DNA of 53,663 nucleotides from assembly GCA_017534815.1 (NCBI GenBank), contig JAFXVS010000002.1, forward strand, positions 1 through 53,663. The letters are read 5' to 3'. This document shows, piece after piece, positions 6,366 to 15,089 of this stretch. The notes beneath the pieces were generated by a model. It was not told the origin of the DNA, did no database searches, and saw nothing but the letters and a program-made list of their open reading frames with translations. Both the position numbers and the translations under genes were made by a program. Position 1 is the first letter of the stretch, and the number at the start of each line of letters is the position of its first letter. The DNA comes from Bacteroidaceae bacterium (GTDB taxonomy: Bacteria > Bacteroidota > Bacteroidia > Bacteroidales > Bacteroidaceae).

Positions 6366-8681
6366 ATGTATAAGCTAATTTATCAGAAAGACCCGGAAAC
6401 GGGCAAGACGGTCAAGGTGATGAAACCGGTGACCAATGAGGCAGACTACAGAGCTGACCGTGACAGCAAGTATAATCTGTCTGTGCTGAATAAGGTGCGG
6501 ACGATGTACAACGACTATTACTTCCAAATCTCTTGCGGAATGGATGCTGAAACCCTCAAGCAAAAGAAGGATGCGATAGACGCTGAGAAGAGTCACCTCG
6601 CGGAGTACAACTACTCTTGTGTTCCTGATGAGGGCATGAAACTGAAAGGTTGCACTCAGTATTCCAGGTATGTAGGCATGGATGTGGACTTCGAGCCAGA
6701 TGATCCAGACTTCGAGAAGAAGATGGCAGAAGCACCCCAGCGCATCATCGGGATGGCTGATGAACTGGGATTACGCATGCTGGAGAGAAGTGCCGGCAAG
6801 GGGTTTCACCTCGTCTTCGAACGTCACCTAGACCTCACGCAGGAAGAGAACTTGAAGTGGGCATCCGACCTGATCGGTTGCAAGTTTGACGAGCGTGCAA
6901 AGGACATCACGAGGGTGTTCTACACCACCAGTGCATCGCCCGAAGACCTTCTGTTCCTCTCTCCCGACCTGTTCGCTCCTGAAGCCAACCTGCCGGTGGA
7001 GACGGTGGACAAGCAGGAAACCACCACACAGACATGCAGCACGACCACGACGGCTACATCAGCAGGACAGGCATCGGTCACTCCCGACCCTTCTGCACAA
7101 AGCTATCAAGGTTACCCCTACTCTGTCATCATCAACAAGTATTGGGAATTGTTCAACAATGGGAACACACCCAGTTCGGGTGGCAGAAACACGCTGACCT
7201 ATGAGTTGGCATTGAACTTGCGTTGCATTTGTGATTTCTCTCTGGAGCGCCTGAACAGCATCATCCCCTGTTATGACGGTCTGCCAGACGAGGAGAGACG
7301 CAAGACCATCGCCAGTGCCAACAATGAACCACACAAGGGCATAACTTTCCGTATGCGTAAGGTGTTGGAGGCATTGGACAAGGAGAATAAAAAGGCTTCT
7401 CTTCCATTTGGCATGGACATGGCCACTCCTCCTGTATATAAGGGGGGCTATCCAGAGTCATTGCGTAAGATTACTGCCACGACACCTGACCACCTGAAGT
7501 CCACTGTCTCGGAAGGTTCTTTCGGTGCTTTGTCCACACACTTGCATGGCGTCAAATTTCACTTAATTGAAGGAATCGATGTGGAACCTGCCATCATGCA
7601 GATTCTCATCTTCCGTCAAAGCCGTGGCAAAGGCAGCATCGACAGACCGATCGAATGCATCAACGAAGACCTTGAGGCACATGACCGCATAGACCGTCAG
7701 CGTGAGCAGGAGTATAAGCAAGGAAACCAACCAGATGGTGGAAAAAAGAAGAAAAAGACTCCACGTCCCACTGACATATACATCCAAGTCTGTCAGTCGG
7801 ATATGACCAACGCTGCCTTTGTGCAGAGACTGATTGATTGCGACCGTAATGGAGAACGCCCCATCTTCACACAGATGCAAGAGTTGGACGAAATCTATGC
7901 GATTATCACCAATGGCAAGCAAGATGTGAGCCGCATCATCCGTAAAGCTTTTGACCGTAAGAACTATGGCCAAGAACGTGTTGGTACAGACTCTGTCACG
8001 GGTGTTGCCCCACTCCGTTGGAACTTTACTGCCGCCACCACACCCATCAAGGCGCAGCAGATATGCGCACCATGGGTGAATGATGGCACACTCTCACGCA
8101 TTAATCTTCTGACCGTTGATGAAGGGCCACGACCCAAGTACAAACCCATCACCCAGCGTTACAAAGACTCTCTTGTCCCATACATTGCTCGCCTTAACAA
8201 TGCCAACGGACTGATACTCTGTAAAAAAGCCGAACAATTGGCAGAGAGGTTGACCGCAATGCTTGATGACCAGTATGCTGACACCGACAGCGAAGCCCTC
8301 TCCACTTTTGCATCTCGTGCCATCACCATAGCTTATTGGAAGGCGATGATTCTCTACGTCATGGAGGGCAAATGGTCAAAATCCATTGAAGATTATATCG
8401 AATGGTCATTGAAGCGAGACATCTGGGTGAAGCTTCATTTCTTTGGCAAGAAGATGGAAGATGAAATCGACAAGGAAAAGCAATTGCAGACCTACCATCC
8501 GAAGAACATCCTCGATATTCTGCCAGACACCTTCACAGAGGAACAGTTCATTCAGGCTCGTCAGAAACTTGGTTTGAAAGGCAGTCACAAGGAGCATCTG
8601 AAAAAGCTGCGTCAACGTCACAAAATAGACTTTGATGAGACCACCCAGATGTATGTGAAGATTAAATCGGAAGATGAATAA
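6366..8681 (+). CDS. BT4734/VirE_N-type primase-like protein with degenerate DUF3987-like region
   Basis: This 771-aa protein has an N-terminal domain with archaeo-eukaryotic primase-like signatures: YVGMDVDFE with D106 and D108, SAGKGFHLVFE with H148, and DITRVFYT with D180 and R183. This matches the BT4734/VirE_N family. A PriCT-like helical region (about 235-330) and a large C-terminal part like DUF3987 proteins follow. Where those carry a Walker A loop, this one has FRQSRGKGSIDR, so ATP binding is doubtful. A Lys-rich linker (GGKKKKKTPR, about 459-468) splits the C-terminal part. Family members sit on integrated elements and copy or open DNA; a replication role here is inference. No integrase or mobilisation gene is adjacent. 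Confidence 0.72.
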   Translation: MYKLIYQKDPETGKTVKVMKPVTNEADYRADRDSKYNLSVLNKVRTMYNDYYFQISCGMDAETLKQKKDAIDAEKSHLAEYNYSCVPDEGMKLKGCTQYSRYVGMDVDFEPDDPDFEKKMAEAPQRIIGMADELGLRMLERSAGKGFHLVFERHLDLTQEENLKWASDLIGCKFDERAKDITRVFYTTSASPEDLLFLSPDLFAPEANLPVETVDKQETTTQTCSTTTTATSAGQASVTPDPSAQSYQGYPYSVIINKYWELFNNGNTPSSGGRNTLTYELALNLRCICDFSLERLNSIIPCYDGLPDEERRKTIASANNEPHKGITFRMRKVLEALDKENKKASLPFGMDMATPPVYKGGYPESLRKITATTPDHLKSTVSEGSFGALSTHLHGVKFHLIEGIDVEPAIMQILIFRQSRGKGSIDRPIECINEDLEAHDRIDRQREQEYKQGNQPDGGKKKKKTPRPTDIYIQVCQSDMTNAAFVQRLIDCDRNGERPIFTQMQELDEIYAIITNGKQDVSRIIRKAFDRKNYGQERVGTDSVTGVAPLRWNFTAATTPIKAQQICAPWVNDGTLSRINLLTVDEGPRPKYKPITQRYKDSLVPYIARLNNANGLILCKKAEQLAERLTAMLDDQYADTDSEALSTFASRAITIAYWKAMILYVMEGKWSKSIEDYIEWSLKRDIWVKLHFFGKKMEDEIDKEKQLQTYHPKNILDILPDTFTEEQFIQARQKLGLKGSHKEHLKKLRQRHKIDFDETTQMYVKIKSEDE

Positions 8682-8701
8682 TCATCGTTGTGTCTTCTTT
8701 C

Positions 8702-8723
8702 GGGACAAAGGGACAAGGGGACA
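8702..8723 (+). repeat. GGGACA-type dispersed repeat, third copy
   Basis: GGGACAAAGGGACAAGGGG and the next bases are identical, over 22 bp, to the reverse complement of 3072-3093. Confidence 0.65.
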
Positions 8724-8798
8724 CCCAAAATCTCGCTTGTCAAATGAAAAAGACAGGGATAATGAATGGTGAGAAAATGTGCCTGAATTAATAACAAA

Positions 8799-8830
8799 TG
8801 AACCCGTGCAACCATTGCTGCACGGGCTCA
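8799..8830. terminator. Bidirectional terminator between the primase-like gene and the mutase
   Basis: TGAACCCGTGCA pairs with TGCACGGGCTCA around an 8-nt loop. T-rich DNA flanks it on the minus-strand side. Confidence 0.7.
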
Positions 8831-8850
8831 TTATATTATGGTGAGTAGGC

Positions 8851-10587
8851 TTACAGACCCAAGTCTGCCTTGATGGCATCCACCTTGGCCTTGGCGTCGG
8901 CAGTGGCAGATGGGTAGCACTTCGGGCATTCCATCTCGCCCTTCACTTCTACATAGAACTTGATCTTGGGCTCTGTGCCGGAAGGACGTACGGAAATCTT
9001 GGTGCCATCGGCTGTGAACCACTGGAGCACATTGCTGGTGGCTGGCATGTCGAGAGCGCTTTCCTTGCCATCGCACACCATCTTGAGCGTCTTGTAGTCC
9101 TTGACGCACACCACTGGGCTGCCACCCAAAGACGTTGGAGGAGTCTTGCGGAAGTCTTCCATCATCTGCTTGATTTCGTCGGCACCTGACTTGCCTGGTT
9201 TGGTGACAGAGATGGCATTCTGATATGCAAAACCATAGTCGAGGTAGATCTTCATGAGCAGGTCGTAGAGCGTCATGCCGTTGTCCTTTGCCCATGCCGC
9301 AATCTCGCAAAGCAGACAGATGGAAGCTGGACTATCCTTGTCGCGCACCTTGTCGAATGGCAGGTAGCCGAAGCTTTCCTCGCCACCACCGATGTACTTC
9401 TTCACGCCCTCGGAGAGCTTGATTTCGCGGGCAATCCACTTGAAGCCTGTATAGACGTCGCGAATCTCCACGTTGTTGCGCTTGGCGATTTCGGCGATGG
9501 TCTCGGTCGTCACGATGGTCTTCACCATGAATTCGTTGCCCTTCAACTGGCCGAGCTTCTTCTTGTTCTCGATGATGTAGTAAGAAAGCATCAGCGCTGT
9601 CTGATTACCATTCAGGATGCACCATTCGCCCTTCGGATCGCGGCACACCACAGCCAGACGGTCAGCATCGGGGTCAGAAGCCAACACGAGGTCAGCATTG
9701 AGCTTCGTGCCAAGCTGCATGCCCAGCGTCATCGCCTCGGAGTTTTCTGGGTTAGGAGACACCACCGTTGGGAAGTTTCCGTCGATGACCATCTGCTCCT
9801 TCACCACGTTGATGTTCTGGAAGCCCCAAGTGCGCAGCGCAGCAGGAATGATCACGCGACCCGTTCCGTGCAAAGGAGAATAAACGATGCAGAGATCCTT
9901 CTGACGGTTGATCACCTCCTGATCCACAAGTGCCTCATGTACAGCGTTGAGGTAGTCGATGTCCATCTCACCGCCGATGATCTGAATGAGGTCGTTGTTG
10001 GGCTCAAACTTCACCTGGTCGATGGTCACCTTGTTCACCTCGTCGATGATGCCCGTGTCATGCGGAGCCAGCACCTGTGCGCCGTCATCCCAGTAAGCCT
10101 TGTAGCCGTTGTACTCGCGTGGGTTGTGGCTGGCGGTGATGTTCACACCAGCCTGAGCGCCCAACTGACGAATGGCGAAAGAAATCTCTGGCGTAGGACG
10201 CAGGCTCTCAAACAGATAAGCCTTGATGCCGTTGGCAGAGAAAATGTCAGCCACCGTCTCAGCGAAGAGACGAGAGTTGTTGCGGCAGTCATGTCCGACC
10301 ACCACGCTGATGTCCTTCTTGCCAGCAAAAGCCTTGTTGATGTAGTTGGCAAAGCCCTGCGTGGCCATACCGACGATGTACTTGTTCATACGGTTGGTGC
10401 CAGCACCCATGATGCCCCGCAAACCACCCGTACCAAACTCCAGATTCTGATAGAAAGCATCGATGAGGGCAGTTTTGTCCTCATTCTCCAACATCGCCTT
10501 CACCTCAGCCTGAGTCTCAGCGTCAAATGCAGGTGAGAGCCACTTCTGCGCCTCAGCCGTACATTGCTTAATCAATTCCTGATCCAT
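8851..10587 (-). CDS. Phospho-sugar mutase (alpha-phosphoglucomutase/phosphomannomutase, PgcA-like)
   Basis: This 578-aa cytosolic enzyme moves phosphate between C1 and C6 of glucose or mannose phosphates, linking glycolysis to glycogen, LPS and nucleotide-sugar synthesis. All four family motifs are intact: catalytic TASHNP at 151-156 (Ser153), metal-binding DPDADR at 305-310, sugar-specificity GGEESFG at 401-407, and phosphate-binding RPSGTEP at 534-540. The length fits the large PgcA-type group rather than the 450-aa bacterial PMM group. The gene stands alone; TATCTTTG at 10635-10642 on the minus strand is its promoter. Substrate preference cannot be read from sequence. Confidence 0.92.
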   Translation of the reverse strand: MDQELIKQCTAEAQKWLSPAFDAETQAEVKAMLENEDKTALIDAFYQNLEFGTGGLRGIMGAGTNRMNKYIVGMATQGFANYINKAFAGKKDISVVVGHDCRNNSRLFAETVADIFSANGIKAYLFESLRPTPEISFAIRQLGAQAGVNITASHNPREYNGYKAYWDDGAQVLAPHDTGIIDEVNKVTIDQVKFEPNNDLIQIIGGEMDIDYLNAVHEALVDQEVINRQKDLCIVYSPLHGTGRVIIPAALRTWGFQNINVVKEQMVIDGNFPTVVSPNPENSEAMTLGMQLGTKLNADLVLASDPDADRLAVVCRDPKGEWCILNGNQTALMLSYYIIENKKKLGQLKGNEFMVKTIVTTETIAEIAKRNNVEIRDVYTGFKWIAREIKLSEGVKKYIGGGEESFGYLPFDKVRDKDSPASICLLCEIAAWAKDNGMTLYDLLMKIYLDYGFAYQNAISVTKPGKSGADEIKQMMEDFRKTPPTSLGGSPVVCVKDYKTLKMVCDGKESALDMPATSNVLQWFTADGTKISVRPSGTEPKIKFYVEVKGEMECPKCYPSATADAKAKVDAIKADLGL

Positions 10588-10634
10588 AATGCTTGTTTTT
10601 TAGTTGATATGTGTTTTTAGTTGATTATTTTTTG

Positions 10635-10642
10635 CAAAGATA
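10635..10642 (-). promoter_or_regulatory. Promoter element of the phospho-sugar mutase
   Basis: The minus strand reads TATCTTTG, 48 bp upstream of the start codon. Confidence 0.55.
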
Positions 10643-10689
10643 CTCCTTTGTATTTATTTCACCAAACAATTCCGTCATTTTTTTCATTT

Positions 10690-10724
10690 GAGGTTTCCAA
10701 TAACCCTGCCTTATTGAAAAATAA
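10690..10724 (+). repeat. Dispersed AT-rich repeat, copy 2
   Basis: Resembles 478-514: GAGGTTTCCAATAACC, then GCCTTATTGAAAAATAA. Confidence 0.45.
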
Positions 10725-10758
10725 CCCGCCATTATTTCATTCTTTCATTTTTTCTCCG

Positions 10759-10766
10759 TACCTTTG
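10759..10766 (+). promoter_or_regulatory. Promoter element of panC-panD
   Basis: TACCTTTG, 22 bp before the panC start codon; the predicted leader is very short. Confidence 0.55.
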
Positions 10767-10787
10767 CACCCGATTTAGATTAAAGCA

Positions 10788-11657
10788 ATGGAAGTTATCA
10801 ATTCAGTAAAGGAACTCAAGGACAAGGTTTCTGCCCTGAGACGTGATAAGAAGACGGTTGGACTGGTGCCAACCATGGGTGCGCTGCATGCCGGACACGC
10901 ATCGTTGGTGAGCCGCAGCGTGAAGGAGAACGACGCCACGGTGGTGAGCGTGTTCGTCAACCCCACTCAATTCAACGACAAGAAAGATTTGCAGGCTTAT
11001 CCTCGCACATTGGAGGCTGACTGCGCCCTGCTGGAGAGCATCGGCGCCACGTATGTGTTCGCCCCATCGGTGGAGGAGGTCTATCCAGAACCTGACACAC
11101 GCACATTCTCCTATCCTCCTACGGATACGGTGATGGAAGGCGCGTTCCGTCCGGGTCACTTCAATGGCGTCTGCCAGATTGTGAGCAAGCTGTTCATGAT
11201 GGTGGAGCCTGACAAGGCATATTTCGGCGAGAAGGATTTCCAGCAGATTGCTGTCATCAAGGCAATGGTGGCAGACTATGTGGGTCGCGACGCTGAATGG
11301 GCGAAACGACTGGAAATCTGCCCCTGCCCCATCGTCAGAGAGGAGGACGGTCTTGCGCTGTCCAGCCGCAACACGCTTTTGGCTGAGAACGAGAGAGCCA
11401 TCGCACCAAACATCTACAAGGCGCTGAAGGCAAGCGTGAAGTACAGCAAGACACACACGGTGGAGGAGACGAAGCAGAAGGCCATCAGCGACATCAACGC
11501 TGTGAAGGGTCTGGAGGTGCAATATTATGACATCGTCAATGCCCTGACATTGGAGAGCGTCGCCTCATGGGATGACGCAGAGCACGTGCAGGGCTGCATT
11601 ACGGTATTCTGTGGTGCCACACCCATCCGACTCATCGACAACATCAACTATAAATGA
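10788..11657 (+). CDS. panC: Pantothenate synthetase
   Basis: This 289-aa cytosolic enzyme condenses pantoate with beta-alanine using ATP, the last step of vitamin B5 synthesis for coenzyme A. Family motifs are clear: [10 protein letters not shown] at 28-37 (the HIGH-type nucleotide site), FVNPTQF at 56-62, RPGHF at 121-125, FGEKDFQQ at 146-153, and LSSRN at 191-195 (KMSKS-like region). The length is normal. panD follows 42 bp downstream, so substrate and product steps are co-transcribed. panB is not in this window. Confidence 0.97.
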   Translation: MEVINSVKELKDKVSALRRDKKTVGLVPTMGALHAGHASLVSRSVKENDATVVSVFVNPTQFNDKKDLQAYPRTLEADCALLESIGATYVFAPSVEEVYPEPDTRTFSYPPTDTVMEGAFRPGHFNGVCQIVSKLFMMVEPDKAYFGEKDFQQIAVIKAMVADYVGRDAEWAKRLEICPCPIVREEDGLALSSRNTLLAENERAIAPNIYKALKASVKYSKTHTVEETKQKAISDINAVKGLEVQYYDIVNALTLESVASWDDAEHVQGCITVFCGATPIRLIDNINYK

Positions 11658-11699
11658 TGTGAAATGTAAATTGTTAAATATAGGATATTATCAAGGGAC

Positions 11700-12050
11700 A
11701 TGCAGATAGAAGTACTGAAATCGAAGTTGCATTGCGTGACGGTGACTGAAGCCAACCTCAACTACATGGGCAGCATCACCATCGACGAAGACCTGATGGA
11801 TGCCGCTGGCCTCATTGCCGGTGAACGCGTCTATGTTGTCAACAACAACAACGGCGAACGCTTCGACACCTACGTCATCAAGGGCGAGCGTGGCAGCGGA
11901 TGTGTCTGTCTGAATGGTGCCGCTGCACGTAAGGTGCAGGTGGGTGACACGGTCATCATCATGTCATACGCCATGATGGACTTTGAGGAGGCCAAGAGGT
12001 TCACGCCCAAGGTGGTCTTCCCCGACCGAAACACGAATAAAATCCTGTAA
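11700..12050 (+). CDS. panD: Aspartate 1-decarboxylase
   Basis: This 116-aa pyruvoyl enzyme decarboxylates aspartate to beta-alanine, the amine substrate of PanC. The proenzyme cleaves itself at Gly24-Ser25 (NYMGSIT), where Ser25 becomes the pyruvoyl group. Lys9, Tyr22 and the NGAAAR segment near 72-77 are also family features. The length is standard. It is the second gene of the panC-panD unit and ends before a strong bidirectional terminator. Confidence 0.97.
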   Translation: MQIEVLKSKLHCVTVTEANLNYMGSITIDEDLMDAAGLIAGERVYVVNNNNGERFDTYVIKGERGSGCVCLNGAAARKVQVGDTVIIMSYAMMDFEEAKRFTPKVVFPDRNTNKIL

Positions 12051-12067
12051 GACTTTCAAACAAAATA

Positions 12068-12098
12068 AAAATCCTGCGAGACAACTCACAGGATTTTT
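12068..12098. terminator. Bidirectional terminator between panD and the FadL-like gene
   Basis: AAATCCTG and CAGGATTT pair with inner GAG/CTC, followed by a T run on the plus strand and preceded by an A run serving the minus strand. Confidence 0.8.
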
Positions 12099-12120
12099 TT
12101 ATTGGGTTAAATGAAATGGA

Positions 12121-13599
12121 TCAGAAGCGGAAGCCAAGCGTTGCCATCAGTTGAGAGCGGTTGGCATTGATCTTCGTAGGCTTCAGACCCTCATTGTCGA
12201 ACGCATAGAAATCACCCTTCTGTGCCTGATACTGCCAAGCGATGTCAGCATAGCCGCTCTTGTAGCGATAGCCCAAACCTACGGTGAAGCGGTTGATGTT
12301 ACCCCAGTTGGTGTAGTCAGTTTCTGTGTATGCGCTATCATAACCAATGATACGGAAGGCATCTTTCTTGAATGGAGAGGAAACGAAGTTGTAACCCACA
12401 CGGAACGAAAGTTCCTCAATAGGCTTGTACTCTGCACCTACCTTCAGGGTGTGCTGTCCACGGTAAGTCTTCTTGATGAGATCATTCTGATTGCGGAAAT
12501 AGTCGGAATAGATGTCGTCAATCTCGCTGTAGTGCATGGAGGCGAAATCCTGGAACTCATACTCTGCGCCAATGGCGAAGTTCTGTCCGATGGTGTGGCC
12601 AAGGCTTACACCAAACTTCCAAGGGGTACGATAGCGGTAATCGTATTCGCTATTCGAACCAGAAGAAACATACTGGTCGTTCAGATAGAGAATCGCACTA
12701 TTGGCATCAGTCATACGGTACCAAATAGGTGTGTGAACGTATGCACCAATACGGAAAGAACTATCCTCGATGGGACGGATGATGAAACCGAGCTTCACAT
12801 CGAAACCGTCACCCTCAGTCTTGTAGTAGTTGGAGAAGTCATAAATGGCACCATCTGTACCAGTCTCCTGATAGAACGATTCGCGGGTGTAATCGATGTC
12901 GTACACACCAACCGATGCACCAAAGAAGAACTTGTCGCTCAAGTTGAAGGAGATGTTCACATCTGCCTGCGAATTGCTACCGTGTGTAGCCTTCTCAAAG
13001 TATGCGCTTGAGGCAGGGAAGCCATCATAACCATAGTCCACTTCCTCGTTCAAGATGGTTCCATGCACATCTTCCTTAGTCGCGCTCATGTCAGCAATCG
13101 TTCCCCAATATTTGTTCTCATACGCATAATTGCAAAGATTGGCAATCTGGTATGTCTGGCTGTAATAGTCATCAAGGAAACCCACGTTCGTCTTCTGATT
13201 GAAAAGGAAGTTGCGCTTCTTCTGGTAGTTCACACCAAAGTTGACGAACTGAAGTCCCTCCCCTACTGGGTTATCCATATCGAAGGAGATGAGCACACCA
13301 CCCTGATCGAACGACATACGAGCACCATCATGTCCCCTGGCACCGTCGCCAGCAAAGACACCGCTGAAAGAGAGGGCTGCGTCACTCCTGCGATACATAC
13401 CTGTTCCTGCGGGGTTGGTGCTCATCACACTGATGTCACCACCCAAAGCGCCGATGGCACCACCCATACTCACGAAACGAGCCGTTCCGTTCAGGTCGCC
13501 GTTGGCGAAGTTATACGCATCGTAATGATCCTGTGCGTAGGTTGCGCTGGCAGCACCCATGAGTACTGTGAACAGCAGATATTTGTTTATTCTTTTCAT
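12121..13599 (-). CDS. FadL/OmpP1-like outer-membrane protein
   Basis: This 492-aa precursor has a signal peptide (MKRINKYLLFTVLMGAASATYAQ). The conserved N-terminal plug-like segment of Bacteroidetes OmpP1/FadL proteins follows (ARFVSMGGAIGALGGDIS, then STNPAGTGMYR). The remainder alternates like beta strands and ends with ATLGFRF, whose terminal Phe suits BAM-dependent insertion. The family imports hydrophobic compounds such as fatty acids; the ligand here is unknown. The gene lies 70 bp downstream of the W/Y-rich protein gene on the same strand and is probably co-transcribed with it. Confidence 0.85.
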   Translation of the reverse strand: MKRINKYLLFTVLMGAASATYAQDHYDAYNFANGDLNGTARFVSMGGAIGALGGDISVMSTNPAGTGMYRRSDAALSFSGVFAGDGARGHDGARMSFDQGGVLISFDMDNPVGEGLQFVNFGVNYQKKRNFLFNQKTNVGFLDDYYSQTYQIANLCNYAYENKYWGTIADMSATKEDVHGTILNEEVDYGYDGFPASSAYFEKATHGSNSQADVNISFNLSDKFFFGASVGVYDIDYTRESFYQETGTDGAIYDFSNYYKTEGDGFDVKLGFIIRPIEDSSFRIGAYVHTPIWYRMTDANSAILYLNDQYVSSGSNSEYDYRYRTPWKFGVSLGHTIGQNFAIGAEYEFQDFASMHYSEIDDIYSDYFRNQNDLIKKTYRGQHTLKVGAEYKPIEELSFRVGYNFVSSPFKKDAFRIIGYDSAYTETDYTNWGNINRFTVGLGYRYKSGYADIAWQYQAQKGDFYAFDNEGLKPTKINANRSQLMATLGFRF

Positions 13600-13669
13600 A
13601 TCCTAATAATATATAATGTGTATTTGAAATGATTTGATTCAGTTGTAAAGGGTGAGAACGAGGGTACCA

Positions 13670-14845
13670 TTAACGTCTGCCGCCACCGCCGCGACTACCT
13701 CCGCCGCCGAAGCTGCCACCGCCACTACGGGTTGCGCCTCCAAAACCACCTCCGCCGATGCTACCAGAAGAGCGTGTTGCTGGAGCAGGCGTGTACGTAC
13801 GAGTAGGTTGCTGAACTTGCGTACGAGTTTGAGGCTGCGTACGGGTCTGCTGCTGTTGCTGAGGCTGCGTACGAGTAGGCTGTTGAACCTGTGTGCGAGT
13901 CTGAGGCTGAACTTGGGTGCGAGTCTGAGGCTGAACCTGGGTACGACCTTGCTGCTGCGGCATTGTGCGACTGCTGCTGGCCTGATTGTTAGCAGAACGT
14001 GTGGGGAAATTGTTGTTGGCAGCTCCAACGGTGCTCCTTCTGCCATTTCCCTCGCGAATAGCACCATTATAGATTTGCGTGCGTGAGCCTCCCACCTGTG
14101 TGCGACCACCTACCGCATTAGCACGTGAGGTGACAGTATTGACATTGGTGCGAGAGGTCATCGTTCGACCACCACCAGCATTAGTGCGGATACGGTTGCC
14201 TGCAGCCATGTGACCACGGGAAGAGTTGAACTCACGAGGCACCGTGTTGCGGTAGTAGGAAGTGTAATAGACGGGACGACTCCAACCGGGTCCCCATCCC
14301 CAGTAAGACCAACTGTAAGGATGGTTCCAACCCCAGATGCTGCCATACCAGCAGTCCCAAGGTCCCCATGACCAGCCGTAGCTCCATCCGTAGTGCCAAT
14401 ACCAAGGGTCCCATGGGTCATACAGGTAATCCCATGCACCATATCCATAGTAGAGATCCCAGTAGTAAGGGCTTGTCAGCGCATAGAGACGTGGACTATG
14501 GAAACGAACGATACGACGAGAGTAGCGATAGTCCAATTCTGGGTCGCTCAGATCATAACGTGGTGCCACACCTTCATCAACCGTATTAACACTTGCATCC
14601 AGCGAATCTTCCACATACTGCTCGCCATTCACATAGCGGCGGTTGTATTCATCCTCGCTGCGCGTATTGCTATGGTAATCCACTACAGTAGGAGCAGTCA
14701 CCGTTTCCGTTCTTGCCGTCATCGATGCCGCAGTCCTTTTCTGTGCAGCCTCTTTTGCCTTCTTGGAAGGAGTGAAATAGAGGTCATCCTGTGCCATGCT
14801 GAGCAATGGAACCAGAATCAATGCTAAAGTTAATAATTTCTTCAT
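13670..14845 (-). CDS. Secreted low-complexity protein with Trp/Tyr-rich and Gln/Arg/Thr-repeat regions
   Basis: This 391-aa product starts with a signal peptide (MKKLLTLALILVPLLSMAQ). Residues of about 126-200 are extremely rich in Trp and Tyr (YGYGAWDYLYDPWDPWYW). Then comes an N/R/T-rich zone with GGRT and SRTN units, five or so repeats of the TRTQVQPQ type (about 300-345), and a Gly-rich tail (GGGFGG, GGGSRGGGGRR). No catalytic domain is seen. The make-up suggests an extracellular or outer-membrane-associated structural or adhesive protein; that is inference. A TACCTTTG promoter lies at 14978-14985. A FadL-like porin gene follows. Confidence 0.7.
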   Translation of the reverse strand: MKKLLTLALILVPLLSMAQDDLYFTPSKKAKEAAQKRTAASMTARTETVTAPTVVDYHSNTRSEDEYNRRYVNGEQYVEDSLDASVNTVDEGVAPRYDLSDPELDYRYSRRIVRFHSPRLYALTSPYYWDLYYGYGAWDYLYDPWDPWYWHYGWSYGWSWGPWDCWYGSIWGWNHPYSWSYWGWGPGWSRPVYYTSYYRNTVPREFNSSRGHMAAGNRIRTNAGGGRTMTSRTNVNTVTSRANAVGGRTQVGGSRTQIYNGAIREGNGRRSTVGAANNNFPTRSANNQASSSRTMPQQQGRTQVQPQTRTQVQPQTRTQVQQPTRTQPQQQQQTRTQPQTRTQVQQPTRTYTPAPATRSSGSIGGGGFGGATRSGGGSFGGGGSRGGGGRR

Positions 14846-14977
14846 ATCCGTTCTATTTTATCGTTTGTACATCCTGAGAGTTAAACACGATGCAAATTTC
14901 GCCATAATTTATCAACTCTCCATATTGAAATCCCTACCTTCATGGGGGAAAATCCCTAAAAGAAGATAATGTCTGTG

Positions 14978-14985
14978 CAAAGGTA
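14978..14985 (-). promoter_or_regulatory. Promoter element for the W/Y-rich protein and porin unit
   Basis: The minus strand reads TACCTTTG, about 130 bp upstream of the start codon. Confidence 0.5.
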
Positions 14986-15059
14986 CGATTAAGTGAACGA
15001 AAAACCAAATATATAGTGGTTTTTCAGCGATGATGCTTGGGTATGTCGAGAAAAAGGAC

Positions 15060-15067
15060 TAATTTTG
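15060..15067 (+). promoter_or_regulatory. Promoter element of the GH127 gene
   Basis: TAATTTTG fits TAnnTTTG, 22 bp before the ATG at 15090. Confidence 0.45.
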
Positions 15068-15089
15068 AACCCAAATTCAATACAACATC

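Noticed and set aside
8831-9310. 159-codon minus-strand ORF in another frame of the mutase gene
   Set aside because: It lies wholly inside a gene with intact motifs, and its product (Arg/His/Cys-rich) looks like an out-of-frame translation.
13652-14086. Thr/Arg/Leu-rich plus-strand ORF opposite the W/Y-rich gene
   Set aside because: It is the mirror of the repetitive Gln/Arg/Thr region; the true frame has a signal peptide and a promoter.
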